In this document: piece after piece, positions 7,567 through 16,283 of the stretch | Layout of the letters: every line of letters begins with the position of its first letter | Position numbering within the stretch: position 1 is the first letter of the stretch | From: Thiotrichaceae bacterium | GTDB lineage: Bacteria; Pseudomonadota; Gammaproteobacteria; Beggiatoales; Beggiatoaceae | Length of the DNA: 64,000 nt | Direction of reading: 5' to 3' | NCBI GenBank assembly: GCA_028688145.1 | Contig: JAQTYU010000010.1 | Coordinates: forward strand, 51,387-115,386 | The notes under the pieces: model-generated | Seen by the model: only the letters and a program-made list of their open reading frames with translations | Databases searched by the model: none | Told to the model about the DNA's origin: nothing | Made by a program: the position numbers and the translations under genes

Positions 7567-10500
7567 ATGCTTATGAACTCATTTGATACACAACAATTTT
7601 TCACCCATTACGCGAGCTTATGCCTGTGTGTGTTGGATACAGAAGGTCATTTTATTTCTGTCAATGCCAGTTGCGAGCAAATTTTGGGTCTGGATGCAGC
7701 ACAATTAACCCAGCAATCCTTACTCGATTTTGTACACCCCGAAGACCATCCCTTAACCTTGCAGTTTTTGCATCAATTAGAAACCACCTATCAAAGTCTA
7801 TCTTGTGAAAATCGGCTGCGCACTACCTTATCAGGACGTTATGTCACCTTTACTTGGACGGCTTATTCATCGGGTGAAGAATCACGCATTTATGCCACCG
7901 CCGCGCCCTTACTGAAAGCCCAACAACATCATCCAGAAATAATTCGCCTGCGCTATGAACGCATGTTGACCACCTGTGCGCGGCGTTTGCTTAATTTCAA
8001 TGTCGATGAAGACCCACTGACCGAAATTCTCAGTTTTTTACAAAAAACCACGGCGGTCAGCGGCGTACATATTTTCAAAAATGTGCCCAGCGTATCCAAC
8101 ACCGCCTTGGTTGCACACTGCACCCATCAAGCTTTACATTCAGGAAAACATAGTTGGATCGAAGAATTCAACTACGCCAATGGTTTTGAACGTTGGCAGA
8201 ACCTGCTGGAGCAGGGAGAAGTCATCAGCGGTAAAGTGGCTAGTTTCCCAGAAACGGAAAAACCGATTTTACAAAAACTACACTTATTATCGCTGCTGGT
8301 GTTACCCATCATGGTGGGCGGTAAATGGTGGGGTTTTATTAGTTTTGAAGAAACGGTGCATTTACGGCTGTGGCATTTGGAAGATATTCACCTGTTACAA
8401 GTCGCGGCAGAATTGATTGGAGCGTATTTAACCCGTCGTGAAAATGAAGCGCGCTGGATGGATAATGAAAACCGTTATTATTCGGTGGTTGCTGCGATGC
8501 AAGAAGGCGTGGTATTACAATATGCTGATGGCAAGATTGGGGCGTGTAATGCCAGTGCAGAACGCATTTTTGGAGTCTGTGCGGAACAAATGCTTCAGCT
8601 AAATTCTACGGGAGAATTGTGGAATCTGATTCATGAAGATGGCTCGCACTTTTCGATGGATATTCATCCCGCGATGATTACCCTGCGCACAGGGCGTGCC
8701 TGCTCTAACATCATCATGGGCGTACATCGTCCCGATGATAGTCTGGTCTGGGTCTCGGTCAATTCACAGCCGCTATGGCATGGTGGAGAAGCTTTACCTT
8801 ATGCTGCCGTCACCACCTTGAGCGATATTACCGAACGCAAACATATCGAAGAAGCCTTGCGCCAAAGCGAAAGCCGTTTCCGCCGTTATTTTGAAATGCC
8901 TTTGGTGGGAATTGCGCTGACGCGTCCCAATGGCTGGATTGAAGTCAATGACGCGCTGTGTCAAATGTTGGGCTACACCGCCCAAGAAATCATGTCGCGA
9001 CGTTGGATTGAAATGAGCCATCCTGATGACCGTGATTTAAACAGTGAATATTTGCGGCGCATGGATGAAGGTTTAAGCGATGGCTACATTTTAGATAAAC
9101 GTTATATTCGCAAAGACGGCTCTATTTTATATGCCAATATTTCCACACGTTGCGTGCGCAAGGTGAATGGCAGCATTGAATATTTTGTAGTTTTGGTGCA
9201 AGACATTACCCAACGCAAATTAATGGAAGTCGCTTTACAAAGCAGCGAGGCGCGTTACCGAACTATTTTTAACAATGCCGCTGTCGGAATTGTGTTAATC
9301 AATCGCGAAGGCGAATACATTCAATTTAATAACCGTTGGGCTGAAATTTTAGGTTACCCCACCCATGAATTGCGACAACTTAAAAATACTGATGTCTGTC
9401 ATCCCGATGATTTCACTGAGGTGGCGCAACGTACTGAAAAAGTTTTTAACCATGAATTGGAACATTATCATCTCGAAAAACGTTACATTCATAAAAATGG
9501 TAAAGTGTTATGGCTGGATTCCTTCATTTCAACCTTGCGCGACGCTGAGAATAATATTGAAGCAATTTTAGGGATCGCGATTGATATTACTGTCCGCAAA
9601 CAAGTCGAAAGAGAACGCGACCGCTTATTCAATCTCTCCGTCGATATGCAATCGATTGCCACCTTTGAAGGCTATTTCAAACAATTAAATATTGCTTGGG
9701 AACATACTTTAGGCTGGACTTTGGAAGATTTAACCAGCCGTCCCTTTTTTGAATTTGTGCACCCTGATGATATTGCAGGCAGTGAAAAAGTCTTTGCTAA
9801 ATTAAAACAAGGAAAAAGTATTTTAGGTTTTGAAAATCGCTATCGTTGCCACGATGGCAATTATCGTTGGATTTCATGGAATGCTTATCCCTTAGCTGAT
9901 CAAGGACAGGTTTACAGCATTGCCCGTGATATTACCGAGCGCAAGCAAAGTGAATTTGCCCTAAAAGATGCCCATGAACGCCTGATTACGATTCTCGATA
10001 GTATTGAATCCTTGGTTTATGTCGCAGACATGAAAACCTATGAATTATTGTATGTGAATAAATATGGGCAAGATACTTTTGGGGATGTGGTGGGAGAACG
10101 CTGTTGGAAAGCCCTGCAAAAATCACTGAGTGCCCCGTGCGGATTTTGCAGCAATCCTAAATTATTAGATGAAGCAGGTAATCCGCTTGGGGTTTACACC
10201 ACAGAAATATGCAATACACTGAATAATAAGTGGTACTTAACCCGTGATCGGGCAATTTATTGGGTGGATGGACGATTAGTGCGTTTACAAATTGCCACCG
10301 ACATTACTGAAATTAAGCGCACTGAAGCTGCACTGAAAAATAGCGAACGCCGTTATCGCGCGATTGTGCAAGATCAAACTGAATTGATTTGTCGCATCTC
10401 GCCTGAGGGCTTATTAAGCTTTGTCAATCAAGCCTATTGTCGTTATTTTGGGAAAAACAAAGAAGAACTATTAGGCACTTATTTTATCCAAATGATTGAT

Positions 10501-13230
10501 GAGGATATTGATTTATTTAAAGCACGTTTGAGTGGTCTGACTAAAACAGCACCCGTGTGCGAAACTGAACATTATGTCACCTTGCCGAATGGCGAAGTGC
10601 GGTGGCAACATTGGATTAAACGCGCCATGTTTGATGACGCAGGAAGCTTGTTGGAATATCAAGCGGTGGGGCGCGACATCACCGAACGCAAGCAAGCTGA
10701 AGAAGAATTGCGCCATGCCAAAGAAACCGCTGAAGCCGCCACCCAAGCGAAAAGCGATTTTCTAGCCAATATGAGCCATGAAATTCGTACCCCAATGAAT
10801 GGCGTGGTGGGCATGACTGAATTAATGTTAAACACCGATTTGAATCCACAGCAGCGTGAATATGCTGAAATTATTCGCCAATCCACTGATGCCTTGCAAT
10901 CGTTAATCAATGATATTTTAGACTTTTCTAAAATTGAGGCGGGCAAATTGACCTTAGAACCCATCGCCTTCGATCTCGAAAATGCAGTGTTAGATGTGGC
11001 GCGCTTGCTGTCGGTGACGGCAGAAAATAAGGGCTTAGTGCTCAGTGTGCGTTACGCGCCCACCGCGCCACGTTATCTGATTGGGGATGTCGGCAGAATT
11101 CGCCAAGTGCTGACTAATTTAGTCGGCAATGCGGTCAAATTCACCCAAAAAGGCACGGTGCTGATTGATGTAGATTGTGAAATGGAAAGCAGCCATCGCG
11201 CCCGTATCGGCATTCATGTCAAAGACACGGGTATTGGGATTTCCGAACATCAATTAGAGCATGTCTTTGAAAAGTTTACCCAAGCCGATTCTTCCACCAC
11301 CCGTAAATTTGGGGGCACAGGTTTGGGCTTGTCCATCAGTCAGCAACTGATTCAGATGATGGAAGGGGAACTGATCGTTAGCAGTAAATTAGGGCAAGGT
11401 TCAGTCTTTAGTATTAAACTTTCTTTACCCTTGGCAGAAACCCAATCTGCCCCTTCGGGACAATTATCCTCTTTGAAAAATCATTTTCCTGCGGGGGTGC
11501 GGATTTTGGTGGTTGATGATAACCCCCTCAATCAGCAAGTATTAATTGAACAATTGGAAGGAATGCAAGGCGATTGTGTGGCGGTGAGTTCGGGCAAAGC
11601 CGCTTTGAGCACATTGCAAGAAGCCGCGCAACAAGAGCGACCTTTTTGGTTGGCGATTTTGGATTATTTTATGCCTGAAATGGACGGCGAATATTTGGGC
11701 TATTTGATCAAACAATCACCCCTGCTCAAAGAAACGGTGTTGGTGATGCTGTCTTCCGCTGGCTCTCAACAAAATGGGCAACATTTACAAACCCAAGGTT
11801 TTGCCGCTCATTTTATTAAACCTTTACCCTTTCACCAATTGCGTAATACGTTATTTTTACTGTGGGAAGCACATCTTAATCAACAACAAGCTCCGTTTAT
11901 TACCCTTGAGAGTTTGATGCGATTTTCAGCCTTGCCCAGTGCTGCGAGCACGCCCCCCGTCCATTACGACAGTTTGCCTGTCTTATTGGCAGAAGATAAT
12001 GAGGTGAACTGCATTGTTGCGGTCAATATGTTGCAGCAATTAGGCTGTGAAGTCAGTGTCGCCCGCAATGGTCGGGAAGCCCTAGAATTAATCAATCAAC
12101 ACGAATTTGCCTTGATTTTTATGGATGTACAAATGCCTGAAATGGATGGTTTTGAAGCCACCCGTGCGATTCGTCAACAAGAACGCATTCGTAAACAGAC
12201 GCGTCGGATTATTGTCGCGATGACTGCAAACGCAATGCGAGGGGATGCAGAACGTTGCTTTGCCGAGGGCATGGATGATTATGTCGCCAAGCCTTTCAGT
12301 TTGGAACGCCTCAGTAATATCTTGAGAAAATATCATCCTCCCTCCACACTGACGACCAGTCCTACCGTTAAAAGCTCTGCTAAAACTATGAAAACAATCA
12401 CTGCTTTACCCTCTGCCACCACCCAAAAAGTATTATTGGTTGAAGATAATCTGATCAATTGTTTGGTCGCGACTAATATGCTTGAAACCTTGGGTTGTCA
12501 CGTCGATGTGGCTGAAAATGGTAAACAGGCTGTTGAATTATGCGATAAGAACACTTATGCATTAATTTTTATGGATATTCAAATGCCTGTGATGGATGGC
12601 ATTGAAGCTACTCGCCATATTCGTCATTCTGCTACCGTGAATCACGCACTACCCATTATCGCGCTCACGGCGAATATCATGCCCAGCGATGTGAAATTAT
12701 ATTATTCGGTAGGCATGAATGATTGTCTTGCTAAACCCATTACCGTAGAACGTTTACGGGGAGTTGTAGAACAGTATTTAGATTTATCAGGGATGGAGAA
12801 TAGTGTTGATGACGCTGCCTGCATCCCTGCGGCTGATGAAGCTTTATCCCCTGCAAAAAAATACGCCCAAGAATTTGCACATTATGAACTCTTTGATATT
12901 GAGCAAATTAAGCGAGTTTCGTTAGGTAACAGTCGGATTTTAAAAAAGATTGTCTGCGAATTTGAAAAAGACATTTCTAAGCAATTAGAACGTATGGATC
13001 AAGCGTATGCCCAAGAAGATTATGTCACTTTGCATCGTTTGGCGCATTCGCTCAAAGGCAGCACCAGCAGTATTGGTGCAGTGCGTTTAGGTAAAATTGC
13101 CGCCGCCACCGAAATTGCCGCAGGCAAGCACGATGCCGTAAACTTTAATGAGCTATTGACGTTGATTAAAACCGAAGTCAGTCTTTTGGAACAAAAATGG
13201 GCGCAGATTGATTGGGAGCGATTGTTGTGA
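7567..13230 (+). CDS. Giant hybrid histidine kinase: 7 PAS, GAF, HK, 3 REC, HPt
   Basis: A soluble phosphorelay protein of 1887 residues. Order: PAS1 (about 8-118), GAF (about 130-290), six more PAS domains (about 300-1050) mostly ending in a DITERK-type linker, HisKA with phospho-acceptor His near 1071 (MSHEIRTPMNG), HATPase (about 1180-1300, with GTGLGLSIS), three receivers (from about 1310, 1468 and 1621, each keeping its Asp: LDYFMPEMDG, MDVQMPEMDG, MDIQMPVMDG) and a C-terminal HPt with His near 1826 (HSLKGS). No transmembrane segments are seen, so the signal is cytoplasmic. The sixth PAS holds a Cys cluster (ERCW and PCGFC). No output gene is adjacent. The start may be the ATG at 7573 instead. 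Confidence 0.93.
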   Translation: MLMNSFDTQQFFTHYASLCLCVLDTEGHFISVNASCEQILGLDAAQLTQQSLLDFVHPEDHPLTLQFLHQLETTYQSLSCENRLRTTLSGRYVTFTWTAYSSGEESRIYATAAPLLKAQQHHPEIIRLRYERMLTTCARRLLNFNVDEDPLTEILSFLQKTTAVSGVHIFKNVPSVSNTALVAHCTHQALHSGKHSWIEEFNYANGFERWQNLLEQGEVISGKVASFPETEKPILQKLHLLSLLVLPIMVGGKWWGFISFEETVHLRLWHLEDIHLLQVAAELIGAYLTRRENEARWMDNENRYYSVVAAMQEGVVLQYADGKIGACNASAERIFGVCAEQMLQLNSTGELWNLIHEDGSHFSMDIHPAMITLRTGRACSNIIMGVHRPDDSLVWVSVNSQPLWHGGEALPYAAVTTLSDITERKHIEEALRQSESRFRRYFEMPLVGIALTRPNGWIEVNDALCQMLGYTAQEIMSRRWIEMSHPDDRDLNSEYLRRMDEGLSDGYILDKRYIRKDGSILYANISTRCVRKVNGSIEYFVVLVQDITQRKLMEVALQSSEARYRTIFNNAAVGIVLINREGEYIQFNNRWAEILGYPTHELRQLKNTDVCHPDDFTEVAQRTEKVFNHELEHYHLEKRYIHKNGKVLWLDSFISTLRDAENNIEAILGIAIDITVRKQVERERDRLFNLSVDMQSIATFEGYFKQLNIAWEHTLGWTLEDLTSRPFFEFVHPDDIAGSEKVFAKLKQGKSILGFENRYRCHDGNYRWISWNAYPLADQGQVYSIARDITERKQSEFALKDAHERLITILDSIESLVYVADMKTYELLYVNKYGQDTFGDVVGERCWKALQKSLSAPCGFCSNPKLLDEAGNPLGVYTTEICNTLNNKWYLTRDRAIYWVDGRLVRLQIATDITEIKRTEAALKNSERRYRAIVQDQTELICRISPEGLLSFVNQAYCRYFGKNKEELLGTYFIQMIDEDIDLFKARLSGLTKTAPVCETEHYVTLPNGEVRWQHWIKRAMFDDAGSLLEYQAVGRDITERKQAEEELRHAKETAEAATQAKSDFLANMSHEIRTPMNGVVGMTELMLNTDLNPQQREYAEIIRQSTDALQSLINDILDFSKIEAGKLTLEPIAFDLENAVLDVARLLSVTAENKGLVLSVRYAPTAPRYLIGDVGRIRQVLTNLVGNAVKFTQKGTVLIDVDCEMESSHRARIGIHVKDTGIGISEHQLEHVFEKFTQADSSTTRKFGGTGLGLSISQQLIQMMEGELIVSSKLGQGSVFSIKLSLPLAETQSAPSGQLSSLKNHFPAGVRILVVDDNPLNQQVLIEQLEGMQGDCVAVSSGKAALSTLQEAAQQERPFWLAILDYFMPEMDGEYLGYLIKQSPLLKETVLVMLSSAGSQQNGQHLQTQGFAAHFIKPLPFHQLRNTLFLLWEAHLNQQQAPFITLESLMRFSALPSAASTPPVHYDSLPVLLAEDNEVNCIVAVNMLQQLGCEVSVARNGREALELINQHEFALIFMDVQMPEMDGFEATRAIRQQERIRKQTRRIIVAMTANAMRGDAERCFAEGMDDYVAKPFSLERLSNILRKYHPPSTLTTSPTVKSSAKTMKTITALPSATTQKVLLVEDNLINCLVATNMLETLGCHVDVAENGKQAVELCDKNTYALIFMDIQMPVMDGIEATRHIRHSATVNHALPIIALTANIMPSDVKLYYSVGMNDCLAKPITVERLRGVVEQYLDLSGMENSVDDAACIPAADEALSPAKKYAQEFAHYELFDIEQIKRVSLGNSRILKKIVCEFEKDISKQLERMDQAYAQEDYVTLHRLAHSLKGSTSSIGAVRLGKIAAATEIAAGKHDAVNFNELLTLIKTEVSLLEQKWAQIDWERLL

Positions 13231-13260
13231 GAATTTAGGATCAGCAACTATAAACCATAA

Positions 13261-13307
13261 TTAAATAAGACCTTTCAGACTGTTAGCATCTGAAAGCTCT
13301 TATTTAA
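13261..13307. terminator. Bidirectional terminator hairpin
   Basis: Between two convergent genes: outer stem TTAAATAAGA / TCTTATTTAA and inner stem TTTCAGA / TCTGAAA separated by a CC/GC mismatch, with a 9-base loop. A-rich and T-rich flanks on both sides suit termination in both directions. Confidence 0.75.
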
Positions 13308-13344
13308 GATTTAAATCGAGAAGATAAATTTTTCCTTGCCTTTC

Positions 13345-13908
13345 CTACAAAAACACTTCCACTCCTTGCAAACCGACACGCACCGCATGGGGAACTAACA
13401 TGCCCGGCGCGTTAAAACAGTTGCCTGTTTCCAAACAAAATTGATAGCCATGAAAAGGACAAGTAATCGTGCCATGTGACACTTTGCCATGATCCAGTGG
13501 CATTTCAAGGTGGGAGCATTGATTATTAAAACAAGTCACTTTCATACCCAATCGGCTGAATAATAAAGAATATAATTTGTTTTCAATCTTAATTTCAAAC
13601 AAGTGCATTCCATTACGAGGAATGTGCAGAATCGGCGCGACCGCATACCATGCACCTTTTCCTGTGGGAATGGCTTGCGGATAATGCCAAATCTGTTGTA
13701 ATTCTGGACAGGTATTTATTAAAAGGGTTTCAGCTTGTTTGACTAATTTGAGGGCGGCAAGATCACGCAATTGTTCGTTTTCATTTAAACCTTGCCAGCG
13801 CACTGCCAGCATATCGGTGGTGCTTTCAGGCAACAACTCGACATCTGCTTGATAGGGCAGCAGTAAGGCACGTACTTCGGATAAGGCGGTGGCGAGTCTT
13901 GTATCCAT
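13345..13908 (-). CDS. Rieske [2Fe-2S] protein with NifU-like N-terminal part
   Basis: Probable electron-transfer protein. The C-terminal half (about 85-187) is a Rieske domain with both cluster motifs, C131-x-H133 and C150-x-x-H153, so a 2Fe-2S centre should form. The N-terminal half (about 5-75) resembles the NifU C-terminal scaffold fold in pattern (start of helix VRALLLPYQ, strand DVELL, strand MLAVRWQG) but lacks the CxxC pair that binds iron there. No signal peptide or membrane segment is present. It is a single gene after a bidirectional terminator, with kdsB next on the same strand. The partner oxidase or reductase is unknown. Confidence 0.8.
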   Translation of the reverse strand: MDTRLATALSEVRALLLPYQADVELLPESTTDMLAVRWQGLNENEQLRDLAALKLVKQAETLLINTCPELQQIWHYPQAIPTGKGAWYAVAPILHIPRNGMHLFEIKIENKLYSLLFSRLGMKVTCFNNQCSHLEMPLDHGKVSHGTITCPFHGYQFCLETGNCFNAPGMLVPHAVRVGLQGVEVFL

Positions 13909-13914
13909 TTTTAA

Positions 13915-13976
13915 TTAAGTCCCTAAATCCCCTAAAAGGGGACTTTAAAAATTGAGTAGCCCCTTTAGGGAGTTAA
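13915..13976. repeat. Palindromic repeat, family E (CCCTAAA/CCCCT type)
   Basis: Contains CCCTAAATCCCCTAAAAGGGG and, 20 bases on, GCCCCTTTAGGG. It resembles the elements at 29951-30030 and 53821-53909. It lies between the Rieske gene and kdsB. Confidence 0.6.
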
Positions 13977-13997
13977 GATTGCAATTAAAAAATAACA

Positions 13998-14756
13998 CTA
14001 CGGAAACAAAGCCCGAACCCGCGCCAAATCTTCAGGCGTATCGACCCCAATGCCCGCATCCACCACGGCTTCTGCAACGTAAATTTTGCCGCCATCGTGC
14101 AAGATGCGTAACTGTTCCAAGGCTTCGCCCAACTCCAAAGCACAGGCTGGCAATTGCGTGCAATGCTGCAAATATGCCGCACGGTACGCATAAATCCCAA
14201 TGTGTCGAAAATGATAATGTGGCACAAATAACGCGGGGTCTTTGAGAAACTGCTCCCGTAAAAATGGAATCGGGGCGCGGCTAAAATACAAAGCAAAGCC
14301 GTGCTTATCGCGCACCACTTTCACCACGTTGGGATTAAACACCGCTTCAATCGTGGTGATTGGCTCGCACAAAGTGGCGACTTGCGCCGCTGTGTATTTG
14401 TGCAATGCCATCGCCACTTGTTGAATCAGCACCGAGGGCAATAAAGGCTCATCGCCCTGCACATTGACCACAATCAAATCTTCAGGAACATCGTTTAGGC
14501 GTAATACCTCCGCCACCCGATCCGTGCCTGAATTATGCGTTTTTGCAGTCATACACACCTCTGCCCCAAACTTCAGGGCAGCGGCTTCGATGCGTTTATC
14601 ATCGGTGGCAATAATCACCCGTTCCGCCCCGCTGGCAAGTGCTGTTTGATGCACATGCGCCAACATCGGCTTGCCGCCAATTTCTAATAAAGCTTTGGCA
14701 GGCAAGCGACTAGAAGCATAGCGGGCAGGAATCACCACCCAATAACGTGGAATCAT
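13998..14756 (-). CDS. kdsB: 3-deoxy-manno-octulosonate cytidylyltransferase KdsB
   Basis: Makes CMP-Kdo from CTP and Kdo for lipopolysaccharide inner core synthesis in the cytoplasm. The 252-residue product has the family features: IPARYASSRLPAK at the start (CTP binding), the ATDD segment, the MTAKTHNSGTDRV motif, the NVQGDEPLL motif and the later YFSRAPIPF and HIGIYAYR segments. Length is normal. Its start overlaps the stop of bamC by 4 bases (ATGA), so the two are co-transcribed from the dapA side. Confidence 0.97.
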   Translation of the reverse strand: MIPRYWVVIPARYASSRLPAKALLEIGGKPMLAHVHQTALASGAERVIIATDDKRIEAAALKFGAEVCMTAKTHNSGTDRVAEVLRLNDVPEDLIVVNVQGDEPLLPSVLIQQVAMALHKYTAAQVATLCEPITTIEAVFNPNVVKVVRDKHGFALYFSRAPIPFLREQFLKDPALFVPHYHFRHIGIYAYRAAYLQHCTQLPACALELGEALEQLRILHDGGKIYVAEAVVDAGIGVDTPEDLARVRALFP

Positions 14757-15916
14757 TTTAATTGCTCGTACAACAAGCTCAGCATTTTCTCAGCGGTTTT
14801 GCTGGTTTCAACATTGCCTTGCTTATCTAACACTACTAACTGGCTATTTTGTCCAGCGGCTTGTAAACGCACTTGGAAATCTTGCTTCACCACCGTGTTA
14901 TCACCGCCAAACCAGCCCGAGAAGAAGCCTTTATCTTGTCCTTTGTTATTATCAGGATCGATATAACGCACAAAATAAACCGCCTTCGCCCGATCACGAT
15001 CTTCCACCGTGAAGCCCAAACGGTCTAAAGCCAAGCCTGTTTTACGCCATGCAATTTCCAAAGGTTCACGCACCACTAATTGCACGGTATCGGAGCTGTT
15101 GCGGACTAATTCAGCCTTAAGCGGCGTTTTATCGCCTGCATTAGCGAGCAAAGTACGCGCTTGTTTTTCTTCAACGCCGAGCGCGATCATGATGCGGTTC
15201 AACATTTCATTTTCGAGTTCGAGATTGGCAGGACGGGTTTGCCAGCCCGTATTATCGCCTTCGATAACTTCTTCAACCCCGCGATGGGTTAAATAGATTT
15301 CGCTCGTGCCCGCCACGCTACCCCGTTCCAAACGCACACGGAAACGATCCCGTGTCGGTGCGGAATAGAGCATGTCTAAAGCCTTGCCCAATAATTTACG
15401 CAACCCATCTTGCGGCACGTCGGCGCGGTTTTCTTTCCATTCGGTTTCCAAAACCCCGATTTTTTGATTATCGGTGGTGAGCACGAAACCACTTTCTAAC
15501 CAAAAACTACGCACTTTTTGCCAGACGCTCTCCACAGGGGCTTGCACTACCAACCAGCGGGTATTGCCATCGCGCTGTACTTTGACTTTTTCAAAACTCG
15601 GCAACACGGTTTCAACCCGTTTTGCTGCTGCCACTTGTTGACCGCCAACCCCGCCGCGTTCTTTATTATATTCAGAAAGTTTCGCGCTGCTGTTATTCGG
15701 GGTGAGATCGGGCACGACTAATTGATCATCAATGCTAGAACTCAGTAAATCGGGTGGAATTTCTAAGGGGTGCACCGTGGTGCTTTTTTTATAATCCGCA
15801 CGATTATCAGGAAACACTTGCTCAGTTTGGCGCAAGGTGCTACAGGCGGTGAGTCCGCCACAGAGAATTATCCAACCAAGAGCTTTTTCTAAACGTAACA
15901 TTCGGGTGACCTTCAT
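14753..15916 (-). CDS. bamC: Outer membrane assembly lipoprotein BamC
   Basis: Lipoprotein subunit of the BAM complex that inserts beta-barrel proteins into the outer membrane. A signal sequence ends in LTAC, making Cys25 the lipidated residue (counting from the first ATG; a second ATG lies five codons in). After an unstructured linker come two helix-grip domains (about 105-225 and 255-385). The length of 387 is near the family norm. In many Gammaproteobacteria dapA and bamC are neighbours; here a small lipoprotein gene and a repeat element lie between them. Confidence 0.9.
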   Translation of the reverse strand: MKVTRMLRLEKALGWIILCGGLTACSTLRQTEQVFPDNRADYKKSTTVHPLEIPPDLLSSSIDDQLVVPDLTPNNSSAKLSEYNKERGGVGGQQVAAAKRVETVLPSFEKVKVQRDGNTRWLVVQAPVESVWQKVRSFWLESGFVLTTDNQKIGVLETEWKENRADVPQDGLRKLLGKALDMLYSAPTRDRFRVRLERGSVAGTSEIYLTHRGVEEVIEGDNTGWQTRPANLELENEMLNRIMIALGVEEKQARTLLANAGDKTPLKAELVRNSSDTVQLVVREPLEIAWRKTGLALDRLGFTVEDRDRAKAVYFVRYIDPDNNKGQDKGFFSGWFGGDNTVVKQDFQVRLQAAGQNSQLVVLDKQGNVETSKTAEKMLSLLYEQLK

Positions 15917-15930
15917 CCAATTTTCTTTAT

Positions 15931-16092
15931 GGTCTGAAACCTCCCCCTTCAGGGGGATAGTTAAATGGTGCTAACACGGGTTAGCATGTTATCATTTTTA
16001 GTAACCTCTTCGTTTACGGAGAGGTAATCCACCGACCTCTATCTGTCGATGGCTTTTTCACTCGACAGATGAGGTCGAGTATGGATTGAAAC
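15931..16092 (+). repeat. Structured repeat with CRISPR-repeat-like 3' end, copy 1
   Basis: Begins with a GGTCTGAAACC block and a C5/G5 hairpin, then a CCTCTTCG / CGGAGAGG hairpin, then a region that can fold two ways. Fold A pairs GACCTC-T-ATCTGTCGA (16034-16049) with TCGACAGAT-GAGGTC (16062-16076). Fold B pairs ACTCGAC (16060-16066) with GTCGAGT (16074-16080) and is followed by ATGGATTGAAAC, as in many CRISPR repeats. The last 36 bases (16057-16092) match those of two copies near 41 kb. It lies between the small lipoprotein gene and bamC, antisense to that operon. No spacers are present. Confidence 0.75.
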
Positions 16093-16096
16093 ATCA

Positions 16097-16279
16097 CTAT
16101 CGGGTTTGAGCACGCGCAGGAACTAAAGTGGGCGCAGCTTCTAAAACAGGGAGCGATTTCGGTTGAGGATAGACCGTCCGATCATCTGCCCATGTAGAGT
16201 CCAGTTGTTTTATCACGGAAGTACAGCCCATGCTAGTTGCACAGAGTGCCGCGATTATCAAAAATCTTAATAAGTACAT
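16097..16279 (-). CDS. Small lipoprotein between dapA and bamC
   Basis: A 60-residue product starting at the ATG at 16277-16279, four bases after the dapA stop. It has a hydrophobic signal segment ending in the lipobox TSMGC, so it should be lipidated and exported. The mature part is about 40 residues with no recognisable domain and several prolines. The frame remains open upstream into dapA, but the lipoprotein signal fixes this start. Function unknown; the location suggests an envelope role. Confidence 0.65.
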   Translation of the reverse strand: MYLLRFLIIAALCATSMGCTSVIKQLDSTWADDRTVYPQPKSLPVLEAAPTLVPARAQTR

Positions 16280-16283
16280 GATA

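Noticed and set aside
15931..16092. Riboswitch controlling dapA or bamC
   Set aside because: The element reads on the plus strand while the operon runs on the minus strand, and it follows dapA rather than preceding it.
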